NCBI GenBank assembly: GCA_023391905.1
Contig: JAEWAD010000482.1
Span: forward strand, 1-18,580
Source: Pseudomonadota bacterium
GTDB lineage: Bacteria > Pseudomonadota > Alphaproteobacteria > Rhizobiales > Kaistiaceae
Length of the DNA stretch: 18,580 nt
Direction: 5' to 3'
Both the position numbers and the translations under genes were made by a program. Positions 1 through 7,095 of the stretch are shown here, piece after piece. Positions within the stretch are counted from its first letter, which is position 1, and each line of letters opens with the position of its first letter. The notes beneath the pieces are model-generated. The model had not been told where the DNA came from, did not search any database, and saw only the letters and a list, made by a program, of their open reading frames with translations.

Positions 1-3
1 GTC

Positions 4-1287
4 ATGGCCGACGCCAGCGTGCAGGATCAGCCGGGCCTCGAGCAAACGCCGCCCCAATCGGAGACGCCGGGCATCCGCTTCCTGCTTGGGAGCCTGGCGC
101 TGCAGAATCTGGGACGCCGGAAGATACGGACCCTCTTGCTGCTGATCGCCGTGGCGGTCTGCACCGGCGCGATCTTCGCCGGATCCGTCGTCATGCGCAG
201 CATCGAGAACAGCATGGTCGTCGGCTTCACGCGCCTTGGCGCCGACATGCTGATCGTGCCCGAAGGCACGCTGACCAACATCACCGCCGCCCTGCTGACG
301 GCCGAACCGACCGAGCAGACCCTGGACAAGGGCATGGTCGCTCAGCTCGCGGCCCTCAAAGGCATCCGCCGCGTCGCGCCGCAGCTGGTCTTCCGTACGG
401 AACTGTCGGGCTACGGCCAGCCGGACGAACCGGTCGACATGATCGCCTTCGACCCCGACCGCGACATCACCGTCCAGCCCTGGCTCGACGCCCGGCTCGA
501 CCGGCCGATCCGCGAGAACGACGTCATCCTGGGCGCCAGCCGCGACGAGCGGCTCGGAACCGAGATCTTCCTGTTCGGCAAGCCGCTGACCGTCTACGGC
601 AAGCTCGGCAAGACGGCGGTCGGAACGCATGAACGCGGCCTGTTCGTGACCTTCGCGACCCTCGACGGGCTGCGCGAGACCATGACGCAGATCTGCGGCG
701 CGCTGAAGCCGCTCGAGCCCGACAAGATCTCCGGCCTCCTGGTCGAGCTGGCGCCTGGCGCGACGACGACGCAGGTCCGCTTCACCGTCCTCGCCACCTT
801 CCCCGGCGTGAAGATCGTGTCGGGCGAATCCATGCTGACCTCCATTCGCCAGGGCCTGACCGCGCTGCTCGACGGCGTGCTCGCGCTGATGGTGATCATG
901 TTCCTCAGCACCGCGGCGATGATCGGCGTGCTGTTCTCCGTCATCATCACGGAGCGACGGCGCGAGCTCGGCCTTCTCAAGGCGATCGGCGCGCGTCCCG
1001 GCCAGATTCTCGGCCTGTTGCTGACGGAAAGCGCCATGGCCACCGGGCTTGGCGGCCTGCTCGGCTGCGCGCTCGGGGCGCTGCTCCTGCGCGCCTATGA
1101 ACGTTCCCTCGTCTACTATCTCGACGGGCTGGGCATTCCCTTCACCTGGCTCGGCGGCGGCGCGACGCTGGTGATCGCCATCGCCTGCATCCTGCTGGCG
1201 ACGCTGATCGGCGCGGCCGGAGCGCTCTACCCGGCCTGGCGGGCGAGCCGCCAGGAGCCCTATGAACTCATCCGGTCCGAAGGGTGA
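4..1287 (+). CDS. ABC transporter permease, FtsX/MacB type
   Basis: Inner-membrane subunit of an ABC transporter of the MacB/LolC/FtsX class, working with the ATPase that starts 3 bp after its stop. The 427-aa protein has one membrane segment near the N terminus (about residues 42-64), a large periplasmic region (about 65-285) and a C-terminal FtsX-like block with three hydrophobic segments. That block holds the typical stretch ITERRRELGLLKAIGA and ends in PAWRASRQEPYELIRSEG, both hallmarks of the family. The periplasmic part begins GADMLIVPEG and continues LLTAEPTEQT. From memory, this resembles permeases found beside FTR1/P19/DUF2318 iron-uptake genes, but that is unverified. The ATG at position 4 is the first possible start in the window. 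Because the upstream sequence is cut off, a longer N terminus cannot be excluded, and a second permease may lie just upstream. The substrate and transport direction are unknown. Confidence 0.88.
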   Translation: MADASVQDQPGLEQTPPQSETPGIRFLLGSLALQNLGRRKIRTLLLLIAVAVCTGAIFAGSVVMRSIENSMVVGFTRLGADMLIVPEGTLTNITAALLTAEPTEQTLDKGMVAQLAALKGIRRVAPQLVFRTELSGYGQPDEPVDMIAFDPDRDITVQPWLDARLDRPIRENDVILGASRDERLGTEIFLFGKPLTVYGKLGKTAVGTHERGLFVTFATLDGLRETMTQICGALKPLEPDKISGLLVELAPGATTTQVRFTVLATFPGVKIVSGESMLTSIRQGLTALLDGVLALMVIMFLSTAAMIGVLFSVIITERRRELGLLKAIGARPGQILGLLLTESAMATGLGGLLGCALGALLLRAYERSLVYYLDGLGIPFTWLGGGATLVIAIACILLATLIGAAGALYPAWRASRQEPYELIRSEG

Positions 1288-1290
1288 CGA

Positions 1291-1959
1291 ATGCTGACCT
1301 GCGAGAACATCGGCAAGGTGTACGCGACCGAGCGCGGCGATGTCGAAGCGGTCAAGGGGATCAGCCTCGAAGTGCCGCGCGGCCAGTTCGCCGCGATCGT
1401 CGGGCGCTCCGGCTCCGGCAAGTCGTCGCTGATGGCGATGATCGGCGGGTTGAGCCGCCCGACCCGGGGCACGATCCGCTTCGGCGACACCGACATCTGG
1501 AGCCTGTCGACGGACAGGCTGGGCCAGTTCAGAAACTGCGAGATCGGCTTCATGTTCCAGTTCCCGAGCCTGCTTCCGACGCTGCGCATCGTCGACAACG
1601 TGGCCTTGCCGGCGCTTTTGGCGCGCCAGCAGCGCGCCGACGCGGCCTACCGGAACGCCGCCGACCTGCTCGATCGCATGGGCCTCGCCGGGCATATCGA
1701 CGCCTATCCGGGCGAGCTGTCGTCCGGCGAGCAGCGCCGGGCGGTGATCGCGCGCTCGCTGATCAATTCGCCCATGCTACTGCTCGCCGACGAACCGACA
1801 TCGGACCTCGACGAAGAGACCGAGGGCGAGATCATGGACCAGCTGCGCGCCGTCAATCGCGACCGGCGCGTCACGCTGATCATGGTGACGCACAACCTGC
1901 GTCTGGCAGAACAGGCCGAACGCATCCTGCATATCGCCGACGGTCGGCTCGTGCCATGA
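1291..1959 (+). CDS. ABC transporter ATP-binding protein, LolD/MacB family
   Basis: Cytoplasmic ATPase of 222 aa that energises the permease encoded just upstream. Every motif is intact: Walker A GRSGSGKS (residues 38-45), Q-loop glutamine at 90 (MFQFPSLLPTL), signature LSSGEQRR (143-150), Walker B LLLADEP with catalytic Glu168, D-loop SDLD, and switch His201. Length and motif spacing match the LolD/MacB/FtsE group, which pairs with FtsX-type permeases. The ATG follows the upstream stop by 3 bp, with GAAGGG just before it as a ribosome binding site, so the two are translationally coupled. A longer reading frame open from 1284 is a different frame and not this gene. The gene ends in an ATGA overlap with the next one. 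The family role is certain; the substrate cannot be told from the sequence. Confidence 0.93.
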   Translation: MLTCENIGKVYATERGDVEAVKGISLEVPRGQFAAIVGRSGSGKSSLMAMIGGLSRPTRGTIRFGDTDIWSLSTDRLGQFRNCEIGFMFQFPSLLPTLRIVDNVALPALLARQQRADAAYRNAADLLDRMGLAGHIDAYPGELSSGEQRRAVIARSLINSPMLLLADEPTSDLDEETEGEIMDQLRAVNRDRRVTLIMVTHNLRLAEQAERILHIADGRLVP

Positions 1960-2837
1960 AGCTGGCGGAACAAACATCCGGCCTCGAAGGGCTCTCCGAC
2001 GCCGACAAGGACGCCCTGATCCTCAACCTCTGGGAGGACCTGCGCCAGCAGCGGGCCGAAACGGCGGCCCTGGCGAAGCGGCTGGAGCAATACGAACAGC
2101 GAGACGGCGCGCGCGCGGCTGACGAGGCGCCGAGCCGCGATCTGCGCGCCGAGATCAAGGCCGCGAGCAAGCCGCGCCCGGTGCTGGCGGACAAGGACGT
2201 CCGGGTGCGGCTCGGTCGCGGCCTCGGCCTCCTGCGCTCGAAGCTGGTGATCGGTGGATTGGCCTTCGCCGTTGCGGCGGTGGCATTCGACTACGGCCTC
2301 GGCCGCTACCAGCAGGGCCAGCTGGAACAGGCACGGCTCGCCCGGCTTCAGCTCGAACGGGTCGCCAATGCGGGCCTGCTCGTCGAACTGCGCAACATTG
2401 CCTACGAGCCGGACGGCAAATCCTTCCGGCTGAGGATCGAGACCCGGAACCTCGATCCGCGGCAGCCGATCTATGTGATGATGAGCCCCGTACGGGTGTA
2501 CGAGCAGTCGGGCATGACGTGGCGCGAGGTACCGGCGCGAACCGCGGCGAACCAGGCCTCGGGCGTGGTGAAGCTGACCGACGCCACCGTGACCTATGAA
2601 ACGGTGTTCGAGCCCAACCTCAAGGACTGGGCGGAGCTGATGCCCGGATACATGCACATCCGGTTCGAGAACAACCGGCTGATCAGCCAGCGCAGCCAGC
2701 CGGAAGACGACATCGTCGAGCGCCGGGATCGCTTCTATGTCTATCTGAAGCCGCATGACGCGGACAACGCGGCCATCCGCGCACGCATGAAATATGCGGG
2801 CGAGCCGCCCGTCTTCATCCCGATGCCGCCACACTAG
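1956..2837 (+). CDS. Unrecognised membrane-anchored coiled-coil protein of an ABC operon
   Basis: I do not recognise this 293-aa protein. Its ATG overlaps the ATPase stop (ATGA at 1956-1959), so it is part of the operon. Residues 1-50 are charged, leucine-rich and likely coiled coil, followed by a basic linker to about residue 95. One hydrophobic segment (about 96-115, KLVIGGLAFAVAAVAFDYGL) probably crosses the membrane once, and a second short helical, charged stretch follows (116-137). The remainder (about 138-270) alternates polar and hydrophobic residues in a beta-rich pattern with conserved-looking aromatics (IYVMMSPVRVYE, YMHIRFENN, DRFYVYLKPH). It looks like an extracytoplasmic beta domain, ending in a proline-rich tail. 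The position suggests an accessory or adaptor subunit of the transporter, by inference only. The frame stays open upstream to 1284 inside the ATPase gene, but that stretch is a shadow; the overlapping ATG fits the operon better. Confidence 0.8.
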   Translation: MKLAEQTSGLEGLSDADKDALILNLWEDLRQQRAETAALAKRLEQYEQRDGARAADEAPSRDLRAEIKAASKPRPVLADKDVRVRLGRGLGLLRSKLVIGGLAFAVAAVAFDYGLGRYQQGQLEQARLARLQLERVANAGLLVELRNIAYEPDGKSFRLRIETRNLDPRQPIYVMMSPVRVYEQSGMTWREVPARTAANQASGVVKLTDATVTYETVFEPNLKDWAELMPGYMHIRFENNRLISQRSQPEDDIVERRDRFYVYLKPHDADNAAIRARMKYAGEPPVFIPMPPH

Positions 2838-2855
2838 TCGCACCCCCGGACGCGA

Positions 2856-3668
2856 TCAGAAGAACAGCCGACGCAGCAGGTCGAAGCCGATCAGGATCAG
2901 CAGGACGGCATAAGTGAGCCGGAGCATCTTCTCGCTCATCCTGTGACCGAGGCGCACGCCCAGCGGGGCGCCGATCATCACCGTCGGCAGCATGACGATG
3001 AAGATCGCCAGATCGACGTAGCCCAGGGCATAGGACGGCAGATCCTGGACGTGCCAACCAGTAAGGATCGCGCCGATCGTCGCGACCGTGCCGGTCACCA
3101 GTCCCGTGGCGGACGAGGTCGCGATGGCCCTGGCGAGCGGGACCTTATAGGCGCCGAGGATCGGCGTCGTCAGCGTGCCGCCGCCGGTCCCGGTCAAGGC
3201 GGCGACGAGCCCGACGATCGAGGCGATGCCGATCTTCCTGGCGCCCGCCGGCGGCTGGTCCCCGAACGAAAAGCGCCCGTGCCCGAACGCGGTATAGAAG
3301 CCGACCAGGACGATGTAGACGGCGAACAAGGTCTGCAGGATCTCGGTCGATCCGTAGGGCAGCAGGATGGCCCCGATGACGACGCCGATGAAGAGCCCGA
3401 TCGCCCATGTCTTGTAGAAGGCGACGTCCAGGTTCCCGAGTGCATATTGCTTGCGGGTCGAGGTGATCGCGCTGGGGACGATCAGGGCCATCGAAGTCGC
3501 CGTCGCCACATGCATCATCACCGAATGCGCGATGCCGATCCAGGGAAACAGATAGATGAAGATGGGCACGCGCACCGTCCCGCCGCCCACGCCGAACAAT
3601 CCGGATATGAACCCGGAGGCCAGGCCGACAATCGCGAAGATGACGATGCGAAGCACGAGATCATCCAT
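2856..3668 (-). CDS. TSUP (TauE/SafE) family anion transporter
   Basis: Integral membrane protein of 270 aa in the sulfite exporter TauE/SafE family. These carry small anions such as sulfite, sulfoacetate or other organosulfur compounds across the inner membrane. The two family repeats are visible: a first glycine-rich loop GLFGVGGG (residues 23-30) and its counterpart LTGTGGGTLTTP (about 158-169), each leading into a set of hydrophobic helices, about eight in all. The start at 3668 is an ATG with a purine-rich stretch (GAGGACAAAGG) just upstream. The ClC gene ends 20 bp before this start on the same strand, so both are probably on one mRNA. The stop lies 18 bp from the convergent stop of the ABC operon, and no terminator is visible in that gap. 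Substrate unknown; the pairing with a ClC antiporter hints at anion export but does not prove it. Confidence 0.88.
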   Translation of the reverse strand: MDDLVLRIVIFAIVGLASGFISGLFGVGGGTVRVPIFIYLFPWIGIAHSVMMHVATATSMALIVPSAITSTRKQYALGNLDVAFYKTWAIGLFIGVVIGAILLPYGSTEILQTLFAVYIVLVGFYTAFGHGRFSFGDQPPAGARKIGIASIVGLVAALTGTGGGTLTTPILGAYKVPLARAIATSSATGLVTGTVATIGAILTGWHVQDLPSYALGYVDLAIFIVMLPTVMIGAPLGVRLGHRMSEKMLRLTYAVLLILIGFDLLRRLFF

Positions 3669-3688
3669 GGCCTTTGTCCTCTGCCTGG

Positions 3689-5050
3689 CTACGGATCCGG
3701 TGCGTCGGACTGCGCCGGTTTGCGTTCAAGCCGGCTCAGGGTGCGTTCCCGCAGGGAATCGTAGATCGGCGCGCTCCCCATCAGCGTCGGGATCACCATG
3801 GCGACGAAGCAGGCGGCCAGCATCGGTAGCAGCAGCGTCACGTTGGCGGTCATCTCGAGCGTCAGCACGATGCCGGTCAGCGGCGCGCGGACAATGCCGG
3901 TGAACAGGGCGGCCATGCCGACGACCGCGAAGCTTTCCGGCTGGACGCCGATGCCCGGAAACAGCCGGTCGGCGAGGAGCCCGAAGAACAGCCCGCTCTG
4001 CGCGCCGAGCACCAGCATCGGCGCGAACAACCCGCCCGGCGTTCCCGCGGCATAGGAGGCGCAGCTGAGCACCAGGCGGATGGCGAAGAGCAGCGGCAGC
4101 ACCATCAGGCTGCCGGAACCGTTGAGCACGCCCTGCGTGATATGCTCGCCGCCCCCGACCAGTCCCGGCGCGAACCATGCAAGCACGCCGACCGCGGCGC
4201 CCACGAACCCCGCGCGCCATTCGACCGGAACACGGGCGAACCGGTCCGCGACGGCCAGCCCGCCGAGCAGCATCGCGTTGTAGATCACCGCCAGATAGCC
4301 GGCGAAGAGGCCGAGAATGAAGAAGAGCGGCTTCACCGCATCGGCAACCGCAGGAACCGGCGGCACCAGGTAATCCGGCGCATCGCCGAGAAGCAGGCGT
4401 GATACGCCGATGGCCGTCACGGACGCGGCAAGGGCGGCGATGGCGATGCGGGTTTCGAAGCGCTTGTAGAGTTCCTCCAGCACGAAGATCGCGCCCGCCA
4501 GCGGCGCGTTGAACGCCGTGGCGAGGCCAGCCCCCGCACCGGCGGCGATCAGCGCCCTCGTATCCGGCCAGTGCCGCTGGCTCAGCTGCGCCACGAAATG
4601 CGCGGCGCTCGCGCCCATCTGCACGCTCGGCCCCTCGCGCCCGAGCGCCAGGCCGGAACCGATCGCCAGCACACCGCCGACGAACTTGACCGGGATCAGG
4701 CGCCAGAAGGGCGGCAGGCCCACGCTCTGGACCAGCGCCGCCTCGACATCGGGAATGCCGCTGCCGGAGGCACGCGGCGCAAAACGCCGGACCAACCAGG
4801 CGGCAATGGCGACCGCAAGGGCGAGCGTGACGACCACCAGGACGAAGCCCGCGACGCCCCATCCATGCGCCCAGGTGATCAGCGCATTGCGCCAGACGTC
4901 GGCCTGCGCCAGCAGCGACCGGAATGCCGCGCCCAGAACGCCGGCGAATGCCCCGACGACCAGCGCCAGCACGGCGAGCACTACAAGGCTGCCACGCTTC
5001 TCATCCGCGCGATCGGCAGGCAGCGGCTGACGCTTTTCGGGCTCCTGCAC
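3689..5050 (-). CDS. clcA: ClC-type chloride channel / H+-coupled antiporter
   Basis: Inner-membrane ClC protein with the residues that define bacterial Cl-/H+ exchangers. With the start used here (453 aa) these are GSGIP (residues 96-100, chloride-binding Ser), GREGP (137-141, gating Glu139), the pair Glu192/Glu193 in FVLEELY (matching the inner proton glutamate of E. coli ClcA), GGLFAP (central anion path) and a C-terminal PIYDSL whose Tyr430 matches the pore tyrosine. The GREGP form argues against a fluoride-type ClC. I chose the GTG at 5050 because GGGGA lies 6 bases upstream and it gives a normal family length. The frame stays open to an ATG at 5155, but that extra stretch (MRWHAGSRTRAPAGWAGA) would be an unusual extension and would run through a hairpin. 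It probably heads an operon with the TSUP gene. In other bacteria these proteins help with acid stress and anion balance. Confidence 0.87.
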   Translation of the reverse strand: MQEPEKRQPLPADRADEKRGSLVVLAVLALVVGAFAGVLGAAFRSLLAQADVWRNALITWAHGWGVAGFVLVVVTLALAVAIAAWLVRRFAPRASGSGIPDVEAALVQSVGLPPFWRLIPVKFVGGVLAIGSGLALGREGPSVQMGASAAHFVAQLSQRHWPDTRALIAAGAGAGLATAFNAPLAGAIFVLEELYKRFETRIAIAALAASVTAIGVSRLLLGDAPDYLVPPVPAVADAVKPLFFILGLFAGYLAVIYNAMLLGGLAVADRFARVPVEWRAGFVGAAVGVLAWFAPGLVGGGEHITQGVLNGSGSLMVLPLLFAIRLVLSCASYAAGTPGGLFAPMLVLGAQSGLFFGLLADRLFPGIGVQPESFAVVGMAALFTGIVRAPLTGIVLTLEMTANVTLLLPMLAACFVAMVIPTLMGSAPIYDSLRERTLSRLERKPAQSDAPDP

Positions 5051-5101
5051 GGGGCTTCCCCGGGTGAGACAACTCCACCGCGTAGAAACTAGAGCCCCGA
5101 T

Positions 5102-5126
5102 CGCTCCGGCCCAGCCGGCCGGAGCG
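5102..5126. other. Inverted repeat (10-bp perfect stem) upstream of the ClC gene
   Basis: CGCTCCGGCC at 5102-5111 and GGCCGGAGCG at 5117-5126 are exact complements around a 5-base loop. No T-run follows on either side, so it is not a standard intrinsic terminator. It lies 51-76 bp upstream of the ClC start, between that gene and the TRAP operon terminator. It could be a leader hairpin of the ClC-TSUP mRNA or a second stop structure for TRAP transcripts. Confidence 0.5.
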
Positions 5127-5162
5127 CGAGTCCGGGAACCCGCGTGCCATCTCATGAAACAG

Positions 5163-5198
5163 AAAAGGGGCCGCGCCTCCTCGGCGCGACCCCTTTTT
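5163..5198 (-). terminator. Intrinsic terminator of the TRAP transporter operon
   Basis: The stem AAAAGGGG-C-CGCGCC / GGCGCG-A-CCCCTTTT has a 5-base loop (5178-5182) and a T-rich end. On the minus-strand transcript the one unmatched pair (C5171/A5189) becomes a G-U wobble, whereas on the plus strand it is a C-A mismatch. That points to use by the minus strand. It begins 21 bp after the stop of the large TRAP permease. Confidence 0.85.
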
Positions 5199-5218
5199 CC
5201 GGAAGCGTCCTTGGAGAC

Positions 5219-6499
5219 CTACATCCCCATGACGCTGGGCAGCCAGAGCACGGTCTGCGGCACGAAGGTGATGATCAGGAGCACCGCGAGCACGATGCCG
5301 ACGATCGGCAGGCTCGCCCAGATGACATCGCGCATCGGCACCTTGGCGATCGACTGGGTGATCAGGAGGTTGAGGCCGAGCGGCGGATGGATCAGGCCGA
5401 CCATCAGATTGAGCACGATCACCAGCCCGAAATGCGTCGGGTCGATGCCGAAGCTGGTCGCCGCCGGCAGGAAGATCGGCACCAGGATGATCGTCGCCGG
5501 GGTCGAGTCGAGGAACATGCCCGCGACCAGGAAGACCAGGTTGACGATCAGCAGGAATTCCCAGGGCGAAAGCTCGGCCCCATGCAGCAGGTTCTGGATG
5601 TCGCGCGGGATGCCATGCACCACGACCAGATAGGCGATGAACGACGAGACCGCGACGACCAGCATGATGTTGGCCGTCTGCAGGCCGGCGTCGGTCAGCA
5701 TGCCGGGGAACTGCCGCCACTGGAACTCGCGGTGGATGATCCAGCCGATGAAGATCGCGTAGAGCACCAGCACGGCGCCAAGCTCGGTCACCGTGAACAA
5801 TCCGCCCTTGGCGCCGACGATCAGCAAGAGCGGCATGGAGAGCGCCCAGGCGCTGCCCTTGAACTGCCGGCCGATCACGCCCCAGGGCTGGCGGCCGCGC
5901 GCCGGCAGGTTCCGCTTGCGCGCATGCAGGATCACATAGGTGATCAGCGCCAGCGCGATCATCACGCCGGGAATGTAGGCGCCGACGAACAGCTTGGTGA
6001 TCGAGACCTGGGCGATGACGCCGTAGATCACCAGCGGAATGCTGGGCGGGATGATCGGGCCGATGACCGCCGCGCCGGCGGTGAGCGCTGCCGCGAAGCC
6101 GCCCGTGTAGCCCTGCTTGCGCATTTCCGGGATCAGCAACGCGCCGCTCGCCGAGGCGTCGGCGACGGAGGAGCCGGAAATGCCGGCGAGGAAGACGTTG
6201 GTGCCGACATTGACGACGCCGGACGAGCCGCGCACCCGGCCGAGCGCCGAGGAGAACAGGTCGACCACACGGGTCGTGATGCCGCCACTGTTCATCACCA
6301 GCGCCGCCAGGATGAAGAACGGCACGGCGAGCAGCGGGAAGGAGTCGATGCCGTTGACCATCTTCTGGGCGAGGATGAAGCCGGGCATGCCCCAGATGGC
6401 GACGACCGTCAGCGCCGCGACGCCAAGCGCGATGGCGATCGGCACGGCGAGCAGCGTCAGCGCGAAGAATACGGCGGCAAGAACGCCAAGCATCATCAT
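5219..6499 (-). CDS. TRAP transporter large permease (DctM type)
   Basis: The 426-aa membrane subunit that forms the Na+-driven transport core of a tripartite (TRAP) importer. It is hydrophobic throughout (about 11-12 segments), with family stretches such as GSSVADASASGALLIPEM, GPIIPPSIPLVIYG (helix-hairpin prolines near the substrate site) and the C-terminal GLIHPPLGLNLL, and the length is normal. The start region reads ATG ATG ATG. The first (6499) overlaps the stop of the small permease by 4 bp (ATGA), which fits coupled translation, though either of the next two ATGs could serve. It is the last gene of the P-Q-M operon and is followed by the terminator at 5163-5198. TRAP systems usually import organic acids or other carboxylate-bearing compounds; the substrate is not readable from this subunit. 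Confidence 0.95.
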   Translation of the reverse strand: MMMLGVLAAVFFALTLLAVPIAIALGVAALTVVAIWGMPGFILAQKMVNGIDSFPLLAVPFFILAALVMNSGGITTRVVDLFSSALGRVRGSSGVVNVGTNVFLAGISGSSVADASASGALLIPEMRKQGYTGGFAAALTAGAAVIGPIIPPSIPLVIYGVIAQVSITKLFVGAYIPGVMIALALITYVILHARKRNLPARGRQPWGVIGRQFKGSAWALSMPLLLIVGAKGGLFTVTELGAVLVLYAIFIGWIIHREFQWRQFPGMLTDAGLQTANIMLVVAVSSFIAYLVVVHGIPRDIQNLLHGAELSPWEFLLIVNLVFLVAGMFLDSTPATIILVPIFLPAATSFGIDPTHFGLVIVLNLMVGLIHPPLGLNLLITQSIAKVPMRDVIWASLPIVGIVLAVLLIITFVPQTVLWLPSVMGM

Positions 6500-7044
6500 G
6501 ACGGAAGACTTTCGGTCGGAGCAGCATGGCCTTCGGAGAGCGCCTTCGCCTTGGCCTGCGCCTCGCGCGCGGCGGCGGCGGACGGCGCCAGGATGCGCTC
6601 GGCGATAAAGAAGAGACCGAGGACCGTGAAGGCGACGAGCGAACCGTAGAACAACGAGAAAGGCAGCCCCGTCGCAGGCGCGATCTTCTGGCCGACGACG
6701 GCCATCAGATGCCGCGCATAGACCGTCAGCATGACGAGGAACACGGCGGTGGCGAGATCGATCAGGATGCCGAGCCGCCGGAACAGGCCGGCATTCATCT
6801 TGTCATGCAGGAAGTCGATGACGATCAGCTCGCGGCGGCTGATCAGCAGGGCGGCGCCGAGAAAGGTGAGCCAGATGAAGAGAAGGCGGGAGATTTCCGC
6901 CATTCCCGGCGTCGCCGCGCCGATGAAGTAGCGTGAGAAGACCTGCACGCAGACGAGAAGGACGATCGCGAGCAGCAGAGCCCCGACCAGAAAGCTGAGC
7001 AGCCGGCGCAAGAAATCGCCGATCCGGACGAGGACGCCTGTCAT
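6496..7044 (-). CDS. TRAP transporter small permease (DctQ type)
   Basis: The 182-aa small membrane subunit, which packs against the large permease to make the working TRAP channel. It shows four hydrophobic segments (roughly residues 15-38, 50-68, 90-110, 128-150), including the characteristic VQVFSRYFIG after helix 1 and EISRLLFIWLTFLGAA leading helix 2. The C-terminal tail is alanine-rich and charged. The ATG at 7044 has GGGGGT four bases upstream as a ribosome binding site. It sits between the binding protein gene (51-bp gap containing a terminator-like hairpin) and the large permease (4-bp overlap). Sequence in this subunit is poorly conserved across the family, but the fold pattern and position leave little doubt. 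Confidence 0.92.
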   Translation of the reverse strand: MTGVLVRIGDFLRRLLSFLVGALLLAIVLLVCVQVFSRYFIGAATPGMAEISRLLFIWLTFLGAALLISRRELIVIDFLHDKMNAGLFRRLGILIDLATAVFLVMLTVYARHLMAVVGQKIAPATGLPFSLFYGSLVAFTVLGLFFIAERILAPSAAAAREAQAKAKALSEGHAAPTESLPS

Positions 7045-7065
7045 CGATACCCCCAGGGGAGAAAA

Positions 7066-7089
7066 GCCCGCCGCCCGTGGACGACGGGC
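7066..7089 (-). terminator. Terminator-like hairpin between TRAP binding protein and permeases
   Basis: On the minus-strand transcript GCCCGTCG pairs with CGGCGGGC (8 bp, one G-U) around an 8-base loop, followed by TTTTCTCC. It begins 6 bases after the stop of the binding protein gene and ends about 21 bases before the small permease start. Since the permeases continue in the same direction, it probably acts as a partial terminator or 3'-end stabiliser. That would leave more binding protein message than permease message. On the plus strand it is followed by CCGTTTTT, so it could work in both directions. Confidence 0.6.
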
Positions 7090-7095
7090 CCGTTT

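Noticed and set aside
1284..1955. Upstream extension of the 1956-2837 gene to an ATG at 1284
   Set aside because: The extension lies wholly inside the ATPase gene in another frame and has a basic, non-protein-like composition. The ATGA overlap at 1956 is the natural start.
5144..6649. A 501-codon plus-strand frame antisense to the TRAP permeases
   Set aside because: Composition is typical of a shadow frame (strings of Asp, Arg, Gln, His) and it opposes clear DctM/DctQ proteins and their terminator.
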